A DNA stretch of 6,838 nucleotides from Sphingobacteriales bacterium (GTDB taxonomy: Bacteria > Bacteroidota > Bacteroidia > Chitinophagales > Chitinophagaceae), in the NCBI GenBank assembly GCA_947463665.1, contig CANHUD010000133.1:1-6838 (forward strand), read 5' to 3'. The notes under the pieces are model-generated. The model ran no database searches. It was given only the letters and a program-made list of their open reading frames with translations, and had not been told where the DNA came from. The number at the start of each line of letters is the position of its first letter. The stretch's first letter is position 1. Positions 1 to 5,993 of the stretch are shown here, piece after piece. Both the position numbers and the translations under genes were made by a program.

Positions 1-542
1 GGAAGCCAGGATCCAAGAACCGCTCCTATACCGATCAGAAAGGTCTGGACGCCGAAACCCATGGTACGCTGTTCATCTGGCAGATTGTCGGCAACCAGTG
101 CCCTGAACGGTTCCATAGCAAGATTGAAACAGGCATCCATAATCATTAAAAAACCTGCTGCAACGAGGAGCAATGGTGCGATCGCTCCCAGAATATTTGC
201 ATTTGGCATTAAAGCAAGAGCACTGGCAGAGAGGATCGCTCCGGCGAGGAAGTAAGGTCTTCTTCTGCCCAGATGATTCCATGTTCGATCGCTGTAGTGC
301 CCTACAATGGGTTGAACGATCAAACCCACCAAAGGTGCTGCTATCCAGAACCAGGAAAGATGTTCAACATCGGCCCCATAGTTTCGGAGAATACCGGAAG
401 CGTTCGAATTCTGCAGGGCAAATCCGAACTGAATACCCAGAAATCCAAAACTCATATTGAATATCTGAGCAGTACTCATTCGGGGTTTGGAAAGGGGGCC
501 TGAATGAGCTTGCTGGGTTGGGGCAGTAATTTGGGATTCCAT
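1..542 (-). CDS. SLC45/sucrose-symporter-like MFS sugar transporter (partial, C-terminus off the left edge)
   Basis: Inner-membrane transporter of the glycoside-pentoside-hexuronide/SLC45 type, whose characterised members import sucrose or maltose with protons. The first 180 residues are visible, read from the ATG complementary to 540-542; an in-frame TAA lies two codons upstream (546-548), which limits the start. After a polar N-terminus there are about five hydrophobic segments (roughly residues 27-45, 63-81, 97-114, 117-137 and 163-180). The loop after segment 2 carries the family signature GHYSDRTWNHLGRRRPYF (81-98), close to the GRRRP loop of plant sucrose transporters and animal SLC45. 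The MEPFRALVADNLPDEQR stretch (143-159) is also typical of this bacterial subgroup. It starts 12 bases after the glgC stop and is probably the third gene of the glgA-glgC operon, which points to uptake of an alpha-glucoside such as maltose; the substrate is inferred. No Shine-Dalgarno is visible. Confidence 0.85.
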   Translation of the reverse strand, partial: MESQITAPTQQAHSGPLSKPRMSTAQIFNMSFGFLGIQFGFALQNSNASGILRNYGADVEHLSWFWIAAPLVGLIVQPIVGHYSDRTWNHLGRRRPYFLAGAILSASALALMPNANILGAIAPLLLVAAGFLMIMDACFNLAMEPFRALVADNLPDEQRTMGFGVQTFLIGIGAVLGSWL

Positions 543-554
543 ACGTTAAGAGAG

Positions 555-1829
555 TTAAATTACGAAGCCATTGGGCAGTACCGCACCTTTTTTTACCACT
601 ACAATACCCTCTTTCACGGTGTAAAGGGAGTGGTCAGTATTCTCCAGATGTGGGCCGCCATTGATTCTGACATCATCTCCGATTCTACAGTTCTTATCGA
701 TGATGGCATTTCGGATATAACAACGTTCGCCTATACCGAGTGTGGGGATGCCTCTGCTGGCTGCCAGGTTCATATCATCAAATGTTTCATAATAATCCGA
801 TCCCATGATATACGTATTGACAATAGTGGAGCCCAGTCCGATACGGGTTCGGATACCAATTACGCTGTTTTCAACTCTGGAGGCGTTTATGATCGAACCG
901 TCAGAGATAATGGTTCTTTCCAGTGTGGTTCCACTAATCTTGGCGGGTGGGAGCATACGGGGACGGGTATAAATGATCCGGCTGTTATCAAACAGGTTGA
1001 AAGCCGGGACCTCATCACAGAGCGCCAGATTGGCTTCAAAGAAGGAGGGAATGTTTCCAATGTCCGTCCAATAGCCATCATACTGATAACTGACCACCCG
1101 GTGTTTTTCAATAGAACCGGGAATGATTTCTTTTCCAAAATCAGTGGCATTTCCATATTCATCCTGTAACAGATCGAATAGCAATTTCCTGTTGAAGATG
1201 TAGATACCCATGCTGGCAAGATAGATTCTGCCTTCAGTCTGCATATCTTCTCCTGTATCACTTATCCAATCACCAAGGACATCAGCCTTGGGTTTTTCGA
1301 TGAAGGATGTGATATATTGTTGTTCATCCGCTTTCAGAATACCGAATTCAGTAGCATCTTTTTCTGCAACGGGGATAGTAGCGATGGTGATTTCCGCTTT
1401 TGAGCGGATGTGATTGCTAAGCATTTTTTCGAAATCCATCTGATAGAGCTGATCTCCGGAAAGAATCAATACATAATCAAATTCATGCTGTTCTACATGT
1501 CGGAGGGATTGCCGAACGGCATCTGCTGTTCCCTGGAACCAATTGGGATTATCAGCGGTCTGCTCAGCTGCAATAATGTCTACAAAGGCAGAGCTGAACG
1601 CACTGAAGTGATAGGTATTTTTTATATGCTTGTTCAGTGAGGCAGAATTGAACTGCGTCAGCACGAACATGCGGCCCACATTCGAGTTCAGACAATTAGA
1701 TATGGGAATGTCTACCAGCCGGTATTTCCCGGCAATGGGAACAGCGGGTTTACTGCGTGTGGCGGTTAGCGGCTTCAAACGACTTCCGACCCCTCCGCCA
1801 AGGATAATGGCGATCACCTCTTTATTCAT
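555..1829 (-). CDS. glgC: Glucose-1-phosphate adenylyltransferase (ADP-glucose pyrophosphorylase)
   Basis: Cytoplasmic enzyme making ADP-glucose and pyrophosphate from ATP and glucose-1-phosphate, the committed step of bacterial glycogen synthesis. At 424 residues it is complete (E. coli GlgC is about 430). The nucleotidyltransferase domain shows the glycine-rich loop LGGGVGSRLKPLT (10-22), SKPAVPIAGKYRLVD (26-40), WFQGTADAVRQ (97-107), LSGDQLYQMD (123-132, with the catalytic Asp at 126) and FIEKPK (176-181, Lys179 matching the glucose-1-phosphate-binding Lys of E. coli). The C-terminal third is a left-handed beta-helix region. Its GIGERCYIRNAIIDKNCRIG stretch (365-384) and KKGAVLPNGFVI end look like plant and cyanobacterial enzymes, including lysines (379 and 413/414) in positions that bind 3-phosphoglycerate there. 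Activation by that effector is an inference. It follows glgA by 10 bases; the start has an A-rich leader and no Shine-Dalgarno. Confidence 0.97.
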   Translation of the reverse strand: MNKEVIAIILGGGVGSRLKPLTATRSKPAVPIAGKYRLVDIPISNCLNSNVGRMFVLTQFNSASLNKHIKNTYHFSAFSSAFVDIIAAEQTADNPNWFQGTADAVRQSLRHVEQHEFDYVLILSGDQLYQMDFEKMLSNHIRSKAEITIATIPVAEKDATEFGILKADEQQYITSFIEKPKADVLGDWISDTGEDMQTEGRIYLASMGIYIFNRKLLFDLLQDEYGNATDFGKEIIPGSIEKHRVVSYQYDGYWTDIGNIPSFFEANLALCDEVPAFNLFDNSRIIYTRPRMLPPAKISGTTLERTIISDGSIINASRVENSVIGIRTRIGLGSTIVNTYIMGSDYYETFDDMNLAASRGIPTLGIGERCYIRNAIIDKNCRIGDDVRINGGPHLENTDHSLYTVKEGIVVVKKGAVLPNGFVI

Positions 1830-1839
1830 GATTTTCGAT

Positions 1840-3255
1840 TTATTTGAGCGATTTGTATAAAGTTAGGTAGGATTGAGCACTTCGATGCCAACTGAAGTCC
1901 AGAGTCATCATTCGCCTTCGCACTTCGTCAAAACGAACCGGGTTCTCATAAAGCTGAACGGCTCTGAAAATAGCGTGGGTGATATCCCCTACCGATGCAT
2001 GCTGAAATGTTATGCCATACCCGTCTTTTTCTCCTATATCGAGAACAGTGTCTTTCAATCCGCCTGTTTTGCGTACTACGGGGACTGTTCCATACCGCAT
2101 GGCATAAAGCTGATTCAGTCCGCAGGGCTCAACACGGGAGGGCATGAGCAGAAAATCAGCTCCTGCATACATCTGGTGACTCAGGCCTTCATTGTACCCA
2201 ATATAGACATTATAATCCCCCCATGAAAGTTGCTTGATCCATTCAAGTTGTGCTTCAACTTCCGGTTCGCCGCTTCCCAGTACCAGGAAATTCATAGATC
2301 GGCCGATATGGAAGAAACTATCCCCTATAACCTGTGGCAATAAATCTGCGGCTTTTTCACCTACCAGCCGGCCGATATAAATAAAGAGCGGTTTAAGCGG
2401 ATCCAGTCCGAAGGTATTACAGAGCGATGACTTGATCTGCCATTTCCCTTCCGTTACTGAATCCAGATCGTATTGCGTATCGAGATAATGATCAGCGGCC
2501 GGATTCCAGACATCGGTATCAATTCCATTCAGAATACCGATACATTTTCCTTTTTCGTATTCAAAGAGCGATTCCAGACCATTGCTGGAACGGCTGAGCT
2601 CCAGCATATAGGTTTCGCTTACCGTTGTGACACGCCAGGCAGTTTTGATGCCTGTTGCCAGCGGATTGATCATTCCGTCCCATTCCAGCAGACCTGTTTT
2701 CCATGGATCCCAGACGGGTAAGTAATCACTTTTGCTCCAATCGAATGTTCCCTGGTACTGTGCATTATGAATCGTCAGCACTACCGGAACGCCTGCTAGT
2801 TTACGGAAGGCAAAACAGTGCTGCATCATAAACGGGATGAGTGCCGTATGGTGGTCATGTACATGAACAACATCCGGACGGTGCTCCCAGCGCGCGATCC
2901 AGTCCGTTACGGCAATCTGAAACGAGAGAAACCGTTCGGTATCATCCGAGTATCCGTAAATTTTTTCTCTGTCAAGCAATCCGTTGATATCCACCAGATA
3001 GAGATCGAATCCATTTTTATTGGCGGACTCTTTGATCACCGTATAATCAAATGCCTGATTTCCCAGATTTCCCACACCTTTATGTACCACCTCCCACTGT
3101 TGCTGGTATAAATAACGTGTCCGGTACATGGGCATGACTACTTTGGCTATATGTCCGGCCTCCTTCTGATATTTGGGAAGAGCTCCCAGAACATCTCCTA
3201 AACCACCCGCCTTGGCAACCGGGTAACATTCCGCTGTAACATGTATGATTTCCAT
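1840..3255 (-). CDS. glgA: Glycogen/starch synthase, ADP-glucose type (GT5)
   Basis: Cytoplasmic glycosyltransferase that transfers glucose from ADP-glucose to the non-reducing end of an alpha-1,4-glucan. The 471 residues match the family length (E. coli 477). The N-terminal GT5 domain opens with the signature KAGGLGDVLGALPK (15-28), where Lys15 lies in the K-x-G-G-L ADP-glucose site, and contains HVHDHHTALIP (130-140). The C-terminal GT-B domain has YIGRLVGEK (293-301), with Arg296 and Lys301 matching the E. coli active-site pair; PSRVEPCGLNQLYAMRYG (372-389), with catalytic Glu376; and TGGLKDTV (397-404). All key residues appear intact. It is the first gene of the leftward operon, with glgC 10 bases downstream supplying its substrate. 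The ATG (3253-3255) faces the divergent intergenic region, where its promoter should lie. No Shine-Dalgarno precedes the start. Confidence 0.97.
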   Translation of the reverse strand: MEIIHVTAECYPVAKAGGLGDVLGALPKYQKEAGHIAKVVMPMYRTRYLYQQQWEVVHKGVGNLGNQAFDYTVIKESANKNGFDLYLVDINGLLDREKIYGYSDDTERFLSFQIAVTDWIARWEHRPDVVHVHDHHTALIPFMMQHCFAFRKLAGVPVVLTIHNAQYQGTFDWSKSDYLPVWDPWKTGLLEWDGMINPLATGIKTAWRVTTVSETYMLELSRSSNGLESLFEYEKGKCIGILNGIDTDVWNPAADHYLDTQYDLDSVTEGKWQIKSSLCNTFGLDPLKPLFIYIGRLVGEKAADLLPQVIGDSFFHIGRSMNFLVLGSGEPEVEAQLEWIKQLSWGDYNVYIGYNEGLSHQMYAGADFLLMPSRVEPCGLNQLYAMRYGTVPVVRKTGGLKDTVLDIGEKDGYGITFQHASVGDITHAIFRAVQLYENPVRFDEVRRRMMTLDFSWHRSAQSYLTLYKSLK

Positions 3256-3391
3256 GAGAATATCGAGGGATTAAAGTTCTCTTGAAAATAAGAACGATTT
3301 ACCGAATGGCGCAGGAATACAAAAAATTTTTCTGCACGCTTTTTCTTCCTATTTTGGGCGTCTCAATAGACATAACCCAAAATCAGACATC
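3256..3391. promoter_or_regulatory. Divergent intergenic region between glgA and the FHS transporter
   Basis: This 136-base gap is the only non-coding stretch of any size in the window. It separates two divergent operons, so both promoters should lie here. It holds an A6-T5 run (3321-3331), the kind of sequence that bends DNA, and a nested inverted repeat near the rightward start (listed separately). For the rightward operon, TATTTTGG at 3350-3357 is one T short of the Bacteroidota -7 box (TAnnTTTG) and has no good -33 partner. I found no convincing -35/-10 pair in either direction. The promoter role rests on gene arrangement, not on a recognised motif. Confidence 0.6.
3351..3383 (+). repeat. 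Nested inverted repeat just upstream of the FHS transporter start
   Basis: ATTTTGGG (3351-3358) and CCCAAAAT (3376-3383) are perfect 8-base inverted arms. Inside them GTCT (3360-3363) and AGAC (3368-3371) form a second 4-base stem with a CAAT loop. The right arm ends eight bases before the ATG at 3392. It could be a dimeric regulator's operator, since the left arm overlaps the only weak -7-like box. Alternatively, it could be an RNA hairpin in the leader that limits access to the start codon. The repeat is directly visible; both roles are inference. Confidence 0.5.
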
Positions 3392-4993
3392 ATGAGTGTT
3401 TCCAAACAGGATACCAACTACAGTGCTTTAAGTACCCTTGTGCTTGTTTTTTTCTTCTGGGGATTCATTGCTGCTTCCAACAGCATCCTCATCCCTTTCT
3501 GTAAAACCCATTTCAGCCTGACACAATTTCAGTCTCAGCTGATCGGTTCTGCATTTTATGGTGCGTATTTCATCGGATCCCTTTTGTTGTTTATAGCCTC
3601 AAACGTAGCCGGTTATGATATCATCAACCGGATTGGTTACAAGAAAGGCATTATTTACGGGTTGGGAATTTCCATCATTGGAGCATTGCTGATCATACCC
3701 TCGGCTAATGCCAATTCATTCAATGCCATTCTGGCTTCCCTTTTCGTGGTGGCCCTTGGTTTCTCGCTGCAGCAAACCTGCGCCCAGCCATTTGCGATCT
3801 CTCTGGGGGATCCTGCTACGGGCTCACACCGGCTCAATCTGGGTGGCGGAATCAACTCTCTTGGAACAACGCTGGGTCCAATCATTGTAAGTTTTTTCCT
3901 TTTTGGAACCGTTGGAGAGGCTCAAACTGAAGTTACCGTAAAAAATATAAACAATCTCTATCTGATCGTTGCGGGCGTATTCGCAGCAGTAGCCCTTTTC
4001 TTCCTTTTTTCGGGATTACCCGAAGGCAAGAACAACGAGCCGTTTGAACGTGCTCAAAAAGCTTCCGGATCCCTGCTGGGCATGACCGGACTGATTCTGG
4101 GAATCATTCTGCTGGGGCAGTTTACAGAGGCTTCCAAGCTCACCTTGCTGGTAGCATCACTTATTGTTGTTTTGGCCATTCTTTTTTACAGCAATCGACA
4201 GGCTGCCGTTAAAAGTGAAGGCTGGGGGGCTATGAAATACCCGCAACTCATTTATGGAATGGTGGCCATCTTTGTTTATGTTGGCGTGGAGGTAACCATC
4301 GATAACAACTTCGGAGCATTGTTGAAACAGCCTGGCTATTTTAATGCTACAGGACTGGATGAAAGTGAAATATCCCAATACATATCGCTGTTCTGGGGAA
4401 GTCTTATGATCGGTCGATGGACCGGAGCAGTCAGTGTATTCAATCTTCGTGGATTTTCGAAAACACTGGCTACCATCATCGTACCCTTTGTTGCCTTTGG
4501 TGTGGTGCTGTTTGTGAATAAACTTTACGGAACGGAGATTACGAATCTGTATCCCTATGCCATCTGTATTGTAGTGGCAATAGCAGCGTTTCTGTTCGGA
4601 CAGGAAAAACCGGTAAAAACACTGGTTACGGTGTCTGTTTTAGCAGCAATTGCCATGATCATTGGCTCTTTTACCACGGGTCTTGTTTCGGTATTTGCCC
4701 TGATTGCCGGAGGATTGTTCTGTTCAGTGATGTGGCCTTGTATCTTCTCTCTCAGTGTGGGTGGCCTTGGCAAGTATACTAGTGAAGGTTCTGCCATGCT
4801 GATCATGATGATTTTGGGCGGGGCCATCATTCCACCTTTACAGGGAGCCGTTGGAGACAGTTGGGATCTGCATAAATCATATCTGGTAGCTGCAGCCTGT
4901 TTTGTAATTTTGGCACTGCTGGCATTGAAAATGAAATCTGTGCTTAAGAAGCAGGGACTTGACTTTGATCAGCAGATCGGCGGAGGACATTAA
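3392..4993 (+). CDS. FHS-family (FucP/GluP-like) MFS sugar transporter, enlarged
   Basis: Inner-membrane sugar transporter of the fucose/glucose/galactose:proton symporter family, probably for glucose or another hexose since a ROK kinase follows. Family features are FFFWGFIAASNSILIPF (20-36), SQLIGSAFYGAYFIGS (48-63), LQQTCAQPFAISLGDP (126-141), RLNLGGGINSLGTTLGP (147-163), YVGVEVTID (296-304), FWGSLMIGRWTG (334-345), MWPCIFSLSVGGLG (447-460) and ILGGAIIPPLQG (474-485). At 533 residues it is about 95 longer than E. coli FucP (438). By eye there are about 16 hydrophobic segments. Extra pairs seem to lie in the central loop (about 226-265) and in the C-terminal half between the usual helices 8 and 10 (about 357-400). 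The acidic residues FucP uses at Asp46 and Glu135 seem replaced by Ser31 and Gln127/128. The start follows the nested inverted repeat; no Shine-Dalgarno is seen. The exact substrate is unknown. Confidence 0.88.
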   Translation: MSVSKQDTNYSALSTLVLVFFFWGFIAASNSILIPFCKTHFSLTQFQSQLIGSAFYGAYFIGSLLLFIASNVAGYDIINRIGYKKGIIYGLGISIIGALLIIPSANANSFNAILASLFVVALGFSLQQTCAQPFAISLGDPATGSHRLNLGGGINSLGTTLGPIIVSFFLFGTVGEAQTEVTVKNINNLYLIVAGVFAAVALFFLFSGLPEGKNNEPFERAQKASGSLLGMTGLILGIILLGQFTEASKLTLLVASLIVVLAILFYSNRQAAVKSEGWGAMKYPQLIYGMVAIFVYVGVEVTIDNNFGALLKQPGYFNATGLDESEISQYISLFWGSLMIGRWTGAVSVFNLRGFSKTLATIIVPFVAFGVVLFVNKLYGTEITNLYPYAICIVVAIAAFLFGQEKPVKTLVTVSVLAAIAMIIGSFTTGLVSVFALIAGGLFCSVMWPCIFSLSVGGLGKYTSEGSAMLIMMILGGAIIPPLQGAVGDSWDLHKSYLVAAACFVILALLALKMKSVLKKQGLDFDQQIGGGH

Positions 4994-5005
4994 TCATACA
5001 AAAAC

Positions 5006-5986
5006 ATGAGCATTTTAATTTCACAGCAATACGCGATTGGTGTAGACATTGGTGGTACAAATACTAAATTTGGGTTAGTCAATCACAGAGGAGATATTTC
5101 CTATCATGGTTCAATACCCACTCATAAGCATGAGCGCATAGATGATTTCATTGAAGATTTGTATCAGGCGCTGCTACCAGCCATGACTGACGTGGGTGGC
5201 ACACAGTTCATTCGGGGCATTGGTATTGGAGCTCCCAATGGAAATATCTACAAAGGAACCATTGAATATGCCCCTAATCTAAAATGGAAGGGCATTATTC
5301 CGGTGGCTGAAATGATTGGTAAGCGTTTTGGACTTCCTGCTCGACTTACCAATGATGCCAATGCAGCAGCCGTTGGAGAAATGACCTATGGCGCTGCCAA
5401 AGGCATGAAGGATTTCATAATGATCACTCTAGGTACCGGAGTAGGATCTGGGATTGTGGCCAATGGACAATTGATTTACGGCCATGATGGTTTTGCCGGA
5501 GAATTAGGACATACCATTATTTTGCCAGATGGCCGACTGCATCCGGGAACAGGTCATAAGGGATCATTGGAAGCCTATGCTTCTGCTACGGGTGTTGCCC
5601 GAACTGCTGTTGAGTTTCTGGAAACAAGAACCGATGTTCAGTCATCCATGCGCAACTATCCGTTAGATCAGATCGATTCAAGGATTGTCTATGAATGCGC
5701 TATGGCCGGAGATCCATTGGCTCAGGAAGTTTACGACTTCACCGGGAAAATCCTCGGATTGGCATTTGCCAATTTTGTGATGTTCAGCAGCCCGGAAGCC
5801 ATTGTATTATTCGGGGGAATGTCTAAAGCAGGAGACCTGATTCTGAAACCTACAAGGGAAAGCATGGAGAGAAATCTTCTCCCAATTTTCCAGAATAAAG
5901 TAAAGATTATTTTTTCAGAATTGAACGAGGCTGATGCTGCTATCCTGGGAGCCAGTGCACTGGTATGGGAAAGCAGAATCGATTAA
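5006..5986 (+). CDS. ROK-family sugar kinase, probable glucokinase
   Basis: Cytoplasmic ATP-dependent sugar kinase, most likely forming glucose-6-phosphate from sugar delivered by the transporter 12 bases upstream. The 326 residues fit the ROK family. Visible motifs: phosphate-1 loop VDIGGTNTKFG (13-23), GIGAPNGN (73-80), NDANAAAVGE (116-125, catalytic base Asp117), phosphate-2 loop LGTGVGSGIV (142-151), ELGH (166-169) and GSLEAYASATGV (186-197) with the sugar-contacting Glu166, His169 and Glu189, and the adenosine loop LFGGMSKAGD (268-277). The usual ROK zinc site (CxCGxxGC) is missing: its three cysteines are replaced by Pro180, Thr182 and Ser187, although His169 remains. All residues expected for catalysis are present, so an active enzyme is likely. 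Substrate could also be fructose, mannose or an amino sugar; glucose is inferred from context. No Shine-Dalgarno lies at a useful distance; the leader is A-rich. Confidence 0.9.
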   Translation: MSILISQQYAIGVDIGGTNTKFGLVNHRGDISYHGSIPTHKHERIDDFIEDLYQALLPAMTDVGGTQFIRGIGIGAPNGNIYKGTIEYAPNLKWKGIIPVAEMIGKRFGLPARLTNDANAAAVGEMTYGAAKGMKDFIMITLGTGVGSGIVANGQLIYGHDGFAGELGHTIILPDGRLHPGTGHKGSLEAYASATGVARTAVEFLETRTDVQSSMRNYPLDQIDSRIVYECAMAGDPLAQEVYDFTGKILGLAFANFVMFSSPEAIVLFGGMSKAGDLILKPTRESMERNLLPIFQNKVKIIFSELNEADAAILGASALVWESRID

Positions 5987-5993
5987 GGCAATA

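Noticed and set aside
504..1169. A 221-codon open frame on the plus strand opposite glgC
   Set aside because: It lies entirely antisense to the conserved glgC end and the glgC-transporter junction, has no recognisable motif, and its composition is what the opposite strand of a real gene gives.
3281..3330. TTGAAA at 3282 as a -35 box for the rightward operon
   Set aside because: No acceptable -10 hexamer lies 16-18 bases downstream, and a Bacteroidota-type lineage would not be expected to rely on this motif.
4980..4986. GGAGG near the kinase start as a Shine-Dalgarno
   Set aside because: It lies about 20 bases before the ATG, inside the last codons of the transporter (Gly-Gly-Gly-His), which is too far to place a ribosome there.
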